Below are positions 18,630 to 28,448 of a stretch of 64,000 nt of DNA, piece by piece. The stretch's first letter is position 1, and each line of letters begins with the position of its first letter. Below the pieces are notes generated by a model. It saw only the letters and a list, made by a program, of their open reading frames with translations, was not told the DNA's origin and ran no database searches. The position numbers and the translations under genes were made by a program. Source of the DNA: Asticcacaulis sp. (lineage in GTDB: Bacteria > Pseudomonadota > Alphaproteobacteria > Caulobacterales > Caulobacteraceae); assembly GCA_024707255.1 (NCBI GenBank), contig JANQAC010000002.1, forward strand, positions 738,001 through 802,000, given 5' to 3'.

Positions 18630-19345
18630 GACAGGCGCCGGCGGGTGAACTGAATCTTGCCATCCAGCATTTCAACAATGCGTTCGGCCTGATCGGCCTG
18701 CGCCGGCGCGTGCGTCACGATAACAAGGGTACATCCTTCGGCATTGACGGCTTTCAGGATGCTGAAAATCTGCGCGGCATTTTCGGAATCCAGATTTCCT
18801 GTCGGTTCGTCGGCAAGAATGATCGACGGCTTGCCCACTATGGCACGGGCAATGGCGCAGCGCTGTTGCTGCCCGCCGGAAAGCTGGTTTGGCAAGTGAT
18901 TGGCCCTGTGGGCGATGCCGACAAGGTCCATGACCTCCTGGACCCGTTCATCGATATGGAAGTCCGGTTTGTGTCGGTAGAGCAGGGCCAGCTTGATATT
19001 CTCGTAAACGCTGAGACTATCGATCAGGTTGAAGCTCTGAAAAATGAAGCCGATGTCAAAGGCGCGCAACCGGGCCAGTGCGCCCGGCGCGGCATCGGCG
19101 ACGTTCTGGCCGTGGAACAATACGCTGCCCGTCTCCGGGCGATCCAGAGTGCCCATGATGTTAAGCAGGGTGGATTTGCCGCAACCGGAGGGACCGCAAA
19201 TGGAAACGAACTCACCGCGTTCGACATCGAGCGTGATGTCACGCAGAGCGTCGACGCGACGGCCGGCGGCTCGATAGGAGAAATTCACGCCCCTCAAACT
19301 TATGAGGGGCGCGGTCGTATCCGATACTGTGTTTTGCGCTGGCAA
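18626..19345 (-). CDS. ABC transporter ATP-binding protein of the LolD/MacB type
   Basis: The 239-residue ATPase has Walker A (GPSGCGKST), the Q-loop, the signature [14 protein letters not shown], Walker B with catalytic Glu ([12 protein letters not shown]) and the switch His in VIVTHAPAQ. Length and motifs match ATPases that pair with FtsX-type permeases. The start given is a TTG at 19345, the most upstream reasonable one; no strong ribosome-binding site is evident, so the N-terminus is uncertain by a few residues. It overlaps the permease start by four bases (ATGA) and follows the IclR-effector-like gene by 64 bases, which suggests one operon. Confidence 0.9.
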   Translation of the reverse strand: MPAQNTVSDTTAPLISLRGVNFSYRAAGRRVDALRDITLDVERGEFVSICGPSGCGKSTLLNIMGTLDRPETGSVLFHGQNVADAAPGALARLRAFDIGFIFQSFNLIDSLSVYENIKLALLYRHKPDFHIDERVQEVMDLVGIAHRANHLPNQLSGGQQQRCAIARAIVGKPSIILADEPTGNLDSENAAQIFSILKAVNAEGCTLVIVTHAPAQADQAERIVEMLDGKIQFTRRRLS

Positions 19346-19409
19346 TTGGAAACCCTGGGAGCCGCAAGGCGCGTCTGGTCAACGAGCTTAATACAGGTTT
19401 TGCGGTAAG

Positions 19410-19865
19410 TTAAGCCACCAGGGACTGTGCAATAAAGGATTGGCTCAGGCGGTTTGCGGCCGCCGCGACCTGCGCCCGGCACTCTTCCAGGGATGGCCCG
19501 TTGCGACGCTTCACGCAGGACGACACAAGAAGGGCGACCTGCTTCGTGCCCTGGAAGATGGGGGCATAGACATCCGTAATGTCAGGCAGGTTGGGGTTCG
19601 GTTGTTGGTCGGCCTTATATGGCTGATCAGAGACAGTGTTTCCGGTGTCCTGAACCTCGTAAACCATCCCTATGGGCATGTTGACATAGAAAGCGGCCGA
19701 CGGAACGCTCTGATGCCTGACATGGAAGCTGCCTTCCTGGCGCACGACAAGCTGGCAGGACTGTTGCAGGGTCTCCGCGAGCTGATCCAGAACCGGCCTT
19801 GCGCAGTCCGTCATGTCCTCGCATGGCGCATTCAAGACAAAAGCACTTCTTTGGGTCATCATCAT
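19410..19865 (-). CDS. Stand-alone IclR-effector-like domain protein, no DNA-binding domain
   Basis: The 151-residue protein resembles the effector half of an IclR regulator. ARPVLDQLAETLQQSCQLVV aligns with MRELSYRIEQSCHLAVRNGD of the IclR protein at 11285. The end ITDVYAPIFQGTKQVALLVS aligns with GVTDMSCPVFGGNGVALAAL. The middle of the domain is shortened and no winged helix precedes it. GGAGGAA six bases upstream of the ATG supports the start. It has no signal peptide, so it acts in the cytoplasm. It is first in the operon with the ABC ATPase and permease and divergent from the two-component genes. It may sense a ligand exported by, or controlling, the transporter; this is inference. Confidence 0.65.
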   Translation of the reverse strand: MMMTQRSAFVLNAPCEDMTDCARPVLDQLAETLQQSCQLVVRQEGSFHVRHQSVPSAAFYVNMPIGMVYEVQDTGNTVSDQPYKADQQPNPNLPDITDVYAPIFQGTKQVALLVSSCVKRRNGPSLEECRAQVAAAANRLSQSFIAQSLVA

Positions 19866-19881
19866 GTGGCTTCCTCCGCGT

Positions 19882-20006
19882 TGTCCGTATCTTTGTTCTT
19901 TTTGACAGTTTAGCGGATTTCCAAAAATAAGCTAAGGCGTCAATTTTATTTGACTTTTTCCTAATTCGAGTGAATTTTGACGCATCAAGTGTCCGAATTG
20001 TCCGGA
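19882..20006. promoter_or_regulatory. Divergent promoter region with three TGTCCG elements
   Basis: TGTCCG occurs at 19882, 19990 and 19999, the last two in direct repeat nine bases apart, with TCCGGA palindromic at 20001-20006. TTGACA (19902) and TTGACT (about 19950) are -35-like. The elements lie between the ABC operon (minus) and the response regulator (plus), where autoregulatory sites of the regulator are expected. Assignment to a protein is inference. Confidence 0.4.
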
Positions 20007-20013
20007 ATCGTAC

Positions 20014-21255
20014 ATGCCGCAAACGCATAAAACCCTGCTGTTTATCGATGACGACGCCGATGTCCTCAAGACGGCGGAGTTGTTGCTTAACAGGGCAGGC
20101 TATACCCTTCTCAAGGCTGGTTCGCCGGGACAGGCCTATGCGTTGTTGTCTGCACAGGCTGTCGATCTGATCCTGCTCGACCTCAATTTTTCCCAGGCTC
20201 AGACTTCAGGTGAGGAGGGCCTCGCCAGCTTGCAGGAGTTGCGTCGCTATGCGCCGGGCGTACCCGTGCTGGTCGTGACCGGTCACAGCGGACTGACTGT
20301 TGCTGTTCGCGCCCTGAGGGCCGGCGCCACCAACTTCATCATGAAGCCGTGGAGCAACGACAAATTCATCGCCGCAATCGAAGAGGGGCTTGGGCAGGGG
20401 CTGCGAAACCCGAGTGCAGACATCGGTCCGATTTCAGAGCCGCCATCGGTTTCCGACGCGGAATTCATTATCGGGGACACCGAGGCCATGACGCGTATCA
20501 AGGCGCTGGTGGACCGCTACGCGCCGCTGACGGTCCCGGTCTTATTGTCGGGGGCGCCAGGAACAGGAAAATCGCATATCGCCCGCGCCCTGCATAACCG
20601 CTCCGGGCGGGCGCATCTCAAAGTGGTTGACGCGTCATCGATCTCGACGATTGCGCCCGAAGAGCTGCGGGACGCCACTCTGATTATTGAAGCGATTGAA
20701 AGGCTCGATAGCGGTTTTCATCAGGCCTTGCTGGACTGGCTGCCTGGGTTTGAGCGCCGTAATGTGCGTGTGGTCGCAACCTCAGTGAGAGGGCGCGGCG
20801 ACATGGATCTGCCGCGTGGTCTCGTTTATGCACTCAGTACCCTTGAAATCAATCTGCCCACCCTGGCGGAACGTACTGGCGATATCGGTGTTTTGGCCGA
20901 GCATTTCGCCAACCTGTGCGCCTACAGGCAAAATCTCTCACATCGCACCCTGACCCCGGAAGCTATCGCGCATCTCAAGGCGGCTGTGTGGAGCGACAAT
21001 CTGCACGCGCTGCGTCAGGTCATGGAGCGTGCGATCATCGAAACGGACGGGCCGGTGCTGGGGCCGAACGACCTGCACATACCGTCCATTCAGGATATCG
21101 ACCTCCGAACCACCGTCTCAAGTCTGGAAACCACGGAAAAATTCGTTATCGAGTCGGCCCTCAAGCGCCACAATTTCAATGTCACCAAGGCTGCCGCCGA
21201 ACTGGGCGTGACACGGCAGACCCTCTACCGCCGAATGAGCCGCCATGGTCTTTAG
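20014..21255 (+). CDS. NtrC-like response regulator with a truncated AAA+ domain
   Basis: The 413-residue protein has a receiver domain (acidic pair at 12-13, phosphoacceptor Asp56 in LILLDLNFSQ, Lys in IMKPW). An AAA+ region follows, with Walker A GAPGTGKS at about 180-187. The C-terminal Fis-type helix-turn-helix is NVTKAAAELGVTRQTLYRRM. The stretch between Walker A and Walker B is only about 30 residues, and no GAFTGA loop is visible, so the sigma-54 contact is missing. Walker B is reduced to ATLIIEAIE. It therefore probably binds DNA under phosphorylation control without acting as a classical sigma-54 activator. The kinase gene overlaps its end by 11 bases. It likely controls the divergent ABC operon. 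Confidence 0.85.
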   Translation: MPQTHKTLLFIDDDADVLKTAELLLNRAGYTLLKAGSPGQAYALLSAQAVDLILLDLNFSQAQTSGEEGLASLQELRRYAPGVPVLVVTGHSGLTVAVRALRAGATNFIMKPWSNDKFIAAIEEGLGQGLRNPSADIGPISEPPSVSDAEFIIGDTEAMTRIKALVDRYAPLTVPVLLSGAPGTGKSHIARALHNRSGRAHLKVVDASSISTIAPEELRDATLIIEAIERLDSGFHQALLDWLPGFERRNVRVVATSVRGRGDMDLPRGLVYALSTLEINLPTLAERTGDIGVLAEHFANLCAYRQNLSHRTLTPEAIAHLKAAVWSDNLHALRQVMERAIIETDGPVLGPNDLHIPSIQDIDLRTTVSSLETTEKFVIESALKRHNFNVTKAAAELGVTRQTLYRRMSRHGL

Positions 21256-22459
21256 GGGCGTGATCATCAAATTTATGGGTGTCGTGGGCGTGGCGATGAC
21301 CGCGATCCTGGCGTTCACGTCGGCGCGCGATCAGATGTGGGCCAATATGGCCTTGTGTCTTCTGGGGCTGGCTGTAAGCGCGGTGGTGCTCTTCGCCGTC
21401 AGAGAGACCTGGAGGCCCCAGAAGGATGATTCCGCCGAGCCTCGCAGCCATCCCGAAGCGACGCCGCCAACCCTTTCAGCCCTGCTGGATCAGGTGCCGG
21501 TGCCATTGTTAAGGTCTGTCGAAGGCGAGGGCTATTATGCTCTGAACCTGGCGGCGCGTCGGCTTTTTCGGGTGGATGATTTTATAAGCGATCCTCCGCC
21601 GGCGCTGGTGACGGCGGTGATGCGTGCGGAAAGAGGGGCACGGTCCTCGATCCGGCTTTTTGACAGCATCTATGCCCTTGGGGTCAGCGAACTGTCTTTT
21701 GAGAAACGCAAGGAGCGATTTATCAGCCTGACGGATATTCAGGCCGAGATGCGCATAGCGGAGGCCACGGCCCTGGGGGATACCTTGAGGGTCATCAGTC
21801 ACGAAATCATGAATTCGCTGACGCCGGTCGCCTCTCTCGCCGAGACGGCACAACACTACCTTGAGGGCGAGGCGCCCGAAGACGTACAGTCCGCCAGGGA
21901 AGCGCTGGCCTTGCTTGAGCGGCGCGCCAGGGGCCTTAAGCGGTTCGTTGAGGGATACCGTTCGCTGGCGCGTTTGCCGCAGCCTGAGTTGCGTCGTGTC
22001 GATGTTTCAGGGTTTGTCGCGGATGTCGTGCGTGTATTTGAGCAGAGCGCCGTGGCTAAGGGCGTAATGGTTACCCTTGAGATAGACGAGGGGGCGCCGT
22101 CCCTGGAAATGGACGAGGCCCTGATGGCGCAGGCGATGATCAACGTCCTGACCAATGCGGCCGAGGCCACGCGCGATAATAGCGGGCCGCGGCGTGTGAA
22201 CATTGCTCTGCGGCGTGTGGATAATGATATGGGTATTGTGATCGCGGATAACGGCACCGGGATAGAGCCGGCGATGCGGGACCGCATTTTCCATGGCTTC
22301 ATAACGACCAAGCCGGAAGGCGCCGGCATAGGTCTGTCCCTCGCCCGCCAGATCGCGCTGGCGCACGGCGGTGACCTGCGGTTGACGGAACACTCAGAGC
22401 CCTGGTCTTCGGAATTTTTGTTCAGGCTTCCAGGCAGTAAGAGCCTGATGGATAGCTAG
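21245..22459 (+). CDS. Membrane sensor histidine kinase
   Basis: The 404-residue kinase has two N-terminal transmembrane segments (MGVVGVAMTAILAF and MALCLLGLAVSAVVLFAV) with a very short periplasmic turn. A PAS-like linker follows. The phospho-acceptor His at about 186 is in RVISHEIMNSLTPVASL. The ATPase domain has the N box (MINVLTNAAEATRD), G1 (VIADNGTGIEP) and G2 (GAGIGLSLARQIALAHGG). The sequence type matches kinases paired with NtrC-like regulators beside MacB-type ABC exporters. It overlaps the response regulator by 11 bases. The stop codon is interleaved with that of the convergent IclR gene (CTAG). Confidence 0.92.
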   Translation: MVFRGVIIKFMGVVGVAMTAILAFTSARDQMWANMALCLLGLAVSAVVLFAVRETWRPQKDDSAEPRSHPEATPPTLSALLDQVPVPLLRSVEGEGYYALNLAARRLFRVDDFISDPPPALVTAVMRAERGARSSIRLFDSIYALGVSELSFEKRKERFISLTDIQAEMRIAEATALGDTLRVISHEIMNSLTPVASLAETAQHYLEGEAPEDVQSAREALALLERRARGLKRFVEGYRSLARLPQPELRRVDVSGFVADVVRVFEQSAVAKGVMVTLEIDEGAPSLEMDEALMAQAMINVLTNAAEATRDNSGPRRVNIALRRVDNDMGIVIADNGTGIEPAMRDRIFHGFITTKPEGAGIGLSLARQIALAHGGDLRLTEHSEPWSSEFLFRLPGSKSLMDS

Positions 22460-23260
22460 AAGGTTTCCCGTGGTGCCGCCCCCAATGCGTTTGACAGGGA
22501 GGTGCAGGTGTCAACCAGGGCGTTCGCGCAGTCTTCGACACTGATGCTCAGCTTGCTGCGAATGTACGGTATGGTGATGGCGGCAACCAGGCCGCGATCG
22601 TTGAAGACCGGACAGGCGATGTCGGTAATGCTCTCCGAATAGGCGCTTTGGGCGATGAGGAAACCATTTTCCCTGGCGCGTATGGCCTGCTGTTCAAAAC
22701 GTGCCCATTCACTTTCGGAGACTGTGGGCTGCAGCGCTTTCCGCCACGCCGTCTTGCTCGTCGGAGGTCTGGAAGGCGTACAGTACGGTGCCTGCGGTCG
22801 CTTCGACAATCTCCTGACGATAACCGACGCGCACATGAAAACTGGGGGCGGCCGGTGCGTCCATCTGCCCGATGACAACAACCTGGTCATCGGAAGCGAC
22901 CACGATGTGCGTCGCCTGTAAAATCTCATCGCTGAGCGCCCGGATCGCAGGAATGGCGTAATCGAGCAGATTTTTGCTGACGCCACGGGACATGCCGAGT
23001 GAAAACAATTTGTTGGTCAGTTCGTAACCGCTCTGGTTTTCGGCCATGGCAACGTAACCGCGGTGTTCAAGCACCGCGATCATCCGGAATAATTCGCTCA
23101 CCGACCGATTCAACTGCTCCGAAATTTGACGGGGCGGCATGGGTTTGGGAGAGGCGGCAAGAAGCTCGACGATATCCAGCCCCTTTTCCAGGGCCGGCGC
23201 GCGATATTTCAGTTCGCTCTCGTCTATGTCGTCCTGAACAGATAGATTTAGCTTCGCCAT
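22456..23260 (-). CDS. IclR family transcriptional regulator, one frame break
   Basis: The N-terminal winged helix (APALEKGLDIVELLAASPKP, PRQISEQLNRSVSELFRM) and the start of the effector domain (DEILQATHIVVASDDQVVVI) are in one frame. After a break near 22750 the effector domain continues in another frame (TAWRKALQPTVSESEWARFE, ESITDIACPVFNDRGLVAAI, ISVEDCANALVDTCTSLSNA) to a stop whose CTA is shared with the histidine kinase stop. Total length would be about 267 residues, normal for IclR. It is divergent from the GH74-GH2 operon and so a prime candidate for its regulator. The nearby 24-bp motif at 23508 is a possible site. Confidence 0.87.
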
Positions 23261-23674
23261 GATATGCCTCTGTGCCTGCGCATTGACCTTGAAAATGAAC
23301 GCCTTGCGATGTTTTCACAGGTATGGATGAGTCTTACCAATGGCGATCATATATGAAAAGAAAAAATAACGTCAGCGGAAAAGAGTAATCCGAAAAAAAT
23401 ACCGGCATATTGAACTCATTTCGGTGCCTACACAGGCATAAGCTGGATTATGCGCGCAAATGTCAGGATCATTCGATTGCCTGTCAATTTATTCATGCGG
23501 GTTTGCATGTGAAAATATATTTTACATTTGAAGTTATTTGTATGTAATATAATTATATAGACGGGTTTCGAGCAGGGCAAAACCACCTCGTTCGACGCAG
23601 AGTGTGTCGAAGAGGCGGCTGGCATAGTCGAAAATTTTTCCGGTTTCATAAAAATACGGGCAGCGAGGCAGGCG
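23261..23674. other. Divergent promoter region between IclR and GH74
   Basis: The 414-base gap has no coding frame. It is AT-rich between about 23330 and 23570. It holds the shared 24-bp motif at 23508-23531 with promoter elements, and a hairpin CCTC-g-TTCGAC / GTCGAAGAGG at 23586-23615 in the GH74 leader, about 60 bases before the start codon. Confidence 0.5.
23508..23556 (+). promoter_or_regulatory. Shared 24-bp motif and promoter of the GH74-GH2 operon
   Basis: The motif at 23508-23531 reads TGTGAA, TA two bases further, TTTA three bases further and ATTTGA one base further. It has close copies at 30123 and 30347. Its end forms the -35-like TTGAAG (23528-23533), followed after 17 bases by AATTAT (23551); TATAAT occurs slightly earlier at 23548. 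A regulator bound here would cover the -35 region. Confidence 0.5.
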
Positions 23675-25928
23675 ATGAAACGCATAGGTTTAAGTGCCCT
23701 TTGGGGGGCGGCTCTGTTGGCTTTGATGGCAAGCGGCACCCTGGCGCAAACCTCCACAGTTAAAAGCGTGCCCTATATCTGGGCCACGGCTCCTATGGGC
23801 GGCGGCGGATTTGTCGATGGCTTCGTCTACCACCCCAAGGAGAAGGGCCTGCTTTACGCCCGCACCGATGTGGGCGGCGCCTATCGCTGGGACGGCGACG
23901 ATCAGATGTGGATTCCGCTGCTGGACGGGATGAACAGCGCCGACGATCTGGGGGTTTTCAGTCTGGCGCTCGATCCTGAAGATGCGAACAGGGTCTATGT
24001 TGCCACCGGCCTTTATACCAGCCAGTGGGCGGGCAATGGCGCGGTTTGGCGTTCGGACGACCGCGGCCAGACCTGGCAAAAAGCCGACCTGCCGGTCAAG
24101 CTGGGTGGTAATGAGGACGGACGCAACACCGGCGAGCGCCTGCAGGTCGATCCCCACAAAAGCGACATTCTGTTCCTCGGCACGACGACGAGCGGCCTGC
24201 TGAAAAGCGATGACGGCGGCAAGAGTTGGAGCAATGTGTCTTCGTTTCCGGAAAAGTATGTCAGCTTCGTGCTGTTCGATCCGGCGTCGGGCGCAGACGG
24301 CGCTGCGACGCCGACCCTCCATGCCGGCGTGAATGCGAAATCCGCCAGCCTCTATGTCAGCCACGACGGCGGGGCTTCATGGCAGGCCGTCAAGGGCGCG
24401 CCGACCGGCTTTATGGCACATCACGCCGCCTTCGACGGCGACGGCAAGCGTCTTTATGTCACCTTCGCCGACAGGCCCGGCCCAAATGATTGCAAGGACG
24501 GCGCCGTCTGGCGCCTCGACACGGCCAGGGGAAGCTGGACCGACATCACGCCGCAAAAGCCCGGCAACGGCGGGCCAGACTTCTGCTATGCCGGGATCAG
24601 CGCGGCGGCCAGCGCGCCGGGTTCCCCTGGTGACCACGACTCTGGACCGGTGGTGGGGCGGCGACACGGCCTATCGCAGCACGGACGGCGGCGCGCACTG
24701 GACCGATCTGGGCGCCGCCTCGCATCACAGCGCCGATGGTTTTCCGTGGATGGAGGTCAGTCGCGGCGGCAAGGAAGCCATGGGACACTGGATGTCCGAT
24801 ATCGACATCAATCCGTTCGATGCAAATGAGGCGGTTTACGGAACCGGCGACGGATTGTGGATGACGCAGAATCTCACCGACGCCGATGCCGGCAAGGCTG
24901 TCGCGTGGCGCTTCGCGGTCGATAATCTGGAGGAAACGGCGCCGCTGGATCTGATCAGCCCGACCGCTGGCGCGCATTTGATCGCGGCGGTCGGCGATGT
25001 CGGCGGTTTCCGTTATCTCGACTTTAGCGCTTCGCCGCCCGCCGAAGGCGGCTATTTCCAGCCCGCCGCCGGGACGAACCGCTCGATCGATTTCGCTGAA
25101 CTGAATCCGGGTCTGGTGGCGCGCATCGCGGACGGCGATGCGGCCAAGACCCACGGGCTGATCTCGCTCGACAACGGCAAGAACTGGTCGGACATGCCGT
25201 CATCTCCGCCCATCGTCACCCACGATGCGGACGGCTGGTACACGCCGGGCCGCATCGCCGTCTCGGCGAAAGGCGGCCAGATGGTGTGGGTGACCGGTAA
25301 GGGCGACGCCTATTATTCGCTGGATCGCGGCAAGTCGTGGACGGCGTCCAAAGGCTTTCCGCAGGTCAAGGGACGAAGCTTCCCGGTCTTTTCGGATCGC
25401 TCCACAGAAGGCGTCTTCTACGCCTATGACGCCAGCGCGGGCAATATGCTCGCCAGCGGGGATGGCGGGGCCAGCTTTACGGTTTTCGCCAGCGGCCTGC
25501 CGGTGCTCGATCCGTGGCGTCCGGTCCCCAAACCGCGCGCTGCGCCCGGACGGCTGCGCGACATCTGGCTGCCGACGCCGCAGGGTCTGTTCCATTCGCC
25601 CGATCCCAAATCGCCGTTCAAGCAGTTGCCCGATATTTCCGAGGCTTCGGCGGTCGGCTTCGGCAAGAGCGCGCCCGACCAGACCTATCCCGCCGTTTAT
25701 ATGTGGGGGCGCTATAAGGGCGTCTGGGGAATCTTCCGTTCCGATGACGCCGGCGCGTCATGGGTCAGGATCAATGACGACGCCCACCAGTATGGCGGCG
25801 GCATGGGCGGCCAGGTTATTGGTGATCCCCGTCAGTACGGACTGGTCTATATCACCACATCCGGCCGTGGCGTCGCCATGGGGCAGCCGGCTTCAGACCT
25901 GAGCCCTGCGCCGCCGGCGCAAAAGTAA
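23675..25928 (+). CDS. Secreted GH74 xyloglucanase, one frame break
   Basis: A Sec signal peptide ends at LAQ (about residue 25). The first beta-propeller starts with the GH74 block GGGFVDGFVYHPKEKGLLYA and RTDVGGAYRWD, which carries one of the two catalytic Asp residues. Repeated BNR-type loops (SDDRGQTWQK, SDDGGKSWSN, SHDGGASWQA, SLDRGKSWTA, SDDAGASWVR) mark the two propellers. The second propeller contains HWMSDIDINPFDANEAVYGT with the other catalytic Asp. The frame changes near 24630 (between AGISAAASAPG and LDRWWGGDTAYRST), by one extra or two missing bases. Total length is about 750 residues, normal for the family. It cuts the beta-1,4-glucan backbone of xyloglucan. GH2 follows 25 bases on. 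Confidence 0.92.
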
Positions 25929-25953
25929 TCCCTGAAAATCTCCGAAAGGAAAG

Positions 25954-28403
25954 ATGTTGCTTAAATTCATGACCTCCGCCAGCGTTCTGCTCCTGGCTGC
26001 ACTGATCGCCGCGCAGCCCGTGGCGGCGAATGCCGAACATCTGAATCTGTCGCAGGGTTGGCGGGTGCATAAGGGTGACGCCAAGGGGGCTGATAAAGGC
26101 GGCTATGACGATCAGGACTGGACGCCTGTGATTGCGCCGCATGACGCCTCGATCATGGATGGCCCGGACGGCACGCCCTTCGATGCCGGGGCGACAGCCG
26201 GGCAGGATTCCGGTTATCTGCCGGGTGGCGTGGTCTGGTATCGCAAACATCTGAACCTGGATGCCGCACAGGCAGGGCAGGTAGCACGGCTGAACTTTGA
26301 AGCCGTTTACATGGATGCCGAAATCTGGGTCAACGGGCAGGCCGTGGCTACGCATCGTTACGGCTACACCGCCTTTTCGGTCGATCTGACCGGCAAGCTG
26401 CGCGCGGGCGACAATCTGATCGCGGTGCGCGTGAATCATGAAGACCCGTCGTCGCGCTGGTACGCCGGCACTGGACTGATCCGGCCAGTGTCTCTGGACC
26501 TGCTGAACTGCGTCCATATTGAACCGGACAGCGTGGCGATTACCACGCCGGTGGCGACGCCGCAGACAGGTGAGGTGGCGGTTGCGACGACCATTGCAAA
26601 CTGTGCCTCAAAGCCGCAATCCGCGGAGTTGGTCAGCGAAGTGGTCGCGGCGAACGGAGAAGTCGTGGCGCGTTCTGCCATGCCGCTCTCTGCCTCGATA
26701 AAGGCCGGCGTTCCGTTAACGCAAAAACTGACCGTACCGTCACCCGCCCTGTGGTCAACGGATGCGCCCAACCTCTACACCCTGGTACAGCGGGTTCGCA
26801 TCGACGGCGCCGTCGTCGACGAACGCCGCACCCGCTTCGGCATCCGCACGATCAGCGTCGATGCGGTCAACGGCCTGCGCATCAACGGCCAGCCAGTCCT
26901 TTTGCGTGGCGGCAATATCCACCATGACAACTATATGCTCGGCGCAGCGGGTTTCCCCGACGCCGATGCGCGCAAGGTCGCGCTGATGAAGGCGGCCGGG
27001 TACAACGCCATCCGCAACGCCCACAATCCTGCCAGCCAGGCCACACTGGACGCTGCCGACGAACTGGGAATGCTCGTTATCGATGAGGCTTTCGACGCCT
27101 GGAACAAGGACAAGCGTCCGAAGGATTATGCCCGCTTTTTCGCCGACAACTGGCAGCAGGACATCACCAGCCTTGTGATCAGCGGGCGCAATCACCCCAG
27201 CGTGCTGTTCTGGAGCATCGGCAATGAAATTCCGGAAAGCGGCATACCATTGGGTGTCGAAACCGGTCATAAGCTGGCCGCGCTGGTTCGTAAGCTGGAT
27301 CCGTCGCGCCCGGTAACGCAAGCCGTCAACGCTGAGCCACCACTGGACGACGCGCAGTTCGCCACGGGCGATGTGGCGGGCTACAATTATCACGTCAATC
27401 TGTTCGCCGGCGACCACGAGAAATTCCCGAACCGCGTCATGTTCACCTCGGAATCGACCTCGAAGGACGCTTTCCAGTACTGGCGGCCGGTGGAGACCAT
27501 GCCGTGGGTGATCGGCGACTTTGTCTGGACGGCGGTTGATTATATTGGTGAAACCGGCATTGGCTGGATGGGCTACAGCCAGGACTGGCAGAAGCTGGGG
27601 CCCTATCCGTGGCACCTGGCCTATTGCGGCGAGATCGACGCCATCGGCCGCAAGCGCCCGGCGGCCTATTACCGTGAGGTGCTGTGGAAGACGGGCATCG
27701 ACCCGATCTCGGCCTTTGTGCGCCAGCCGGAAGGCACAGAAGACCTGCCCGACCGCCACCTGTTTCCGATTACGCCGCCGCATCTCGACTGGTCCTTGGA
27801 TGACGTGCATCCAAGCTGGACCTGGCCCGGTCAAGAGGGCAAGGCGCTGGAGGTCGATGTCTATTCCGAATTGCCGCAGGTCGAGCTGTTCCTGAACGGC
27901 AAGAGTCTGGGCCGCAAGGCTGTCGGCGTGGATACAGAATATAAGGCGATCTATGCGGTTCCTTACGCGCCGGGCAGGCTGGTCGCGGTCGGCTATCGCG
28001 ACGGCCAAGAAGCGGGACGCTGGGAACTGCGCACCGCCGGCGATCCCGCCGTGGCGCAGCTCAGCAGCGACAAGGCGCAGATCAGGGCCAATGGCGAAGA
28101 CCGGCCTATGCCAATCTCAAGCTGGTCGATGAGAACGGCACGCCCATCTATGCCCGCAGCGGCGATCGCAAGGTGACGGTGCATGTATCGGGCGCCGCTA
28201 CACTGGCCGGGATCGGCAACGGCAATCCGATGGACGCCTCAAGCTTCCAGTCGGGCGTGCGCACCACCTTCCGCGGCCAGCTCGCCTTCGTGCTGCGCGG
28301 TTTGCGTGAGGCTGGCGAGATTCATGTCGAGGTCGAGGTTGAAGGTTTGCCGACGCAATATCTGACGCTGAATGCGGTTTCGGAAAACTCTGCGGCCCCA
28401 TAA
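25954..28403 (+). CDS. Secreted GH2 beta-galactosidase, one frame break near the C-terminus
   Basis: A signal peptide ends at VAANA (about residue 27). The jelly-roll sugar-binding domain follows (GYLPGGVVWYRKHLNLD, AEIWVNGQAVATHRYGYTAF), then an immunoglobulin-like domain and the barrel. The acid/base Glu is in VLFWSIGNEIPESG and the nucleophile Glu in VMFTSESTSKDAF. A C-terminal DUF4982-like beta domain is present (LEVDVYSELPQVELFLNGKS). The frame breaks near 28105 (one base missing). The continuation AYANLKLVDENGTPIYARSG ends at 28403. It is in one operon with GH74 and fits removal of beta-galactose from xyloglucan side chains; beta-glucuronidase-type specificity cannot be excluded. Confidence 0.9.
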
Positions 28404-28414
28404 GGCGGACGTGT

Positions 28415-28441
28415 CCGGGCGCGGCCCAAAGCCGCGCCCGG
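28415..28441. terminator. Convergent GC-rich hairpin between GH2 and GH39
   Basis: CCGGGCGCGGC pairs perfectly with GCCGCGCCCGG over the loop CCAAA. It lies between the stop codons of convergent genes (28403 and 28449). There is no T-run on either side, so it may act as a bidirectional pause or 3'-end stabiliser rather than a classical terminator. Confidence 0.6.
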
Positions 28442-28448
28442 CAGTGGG

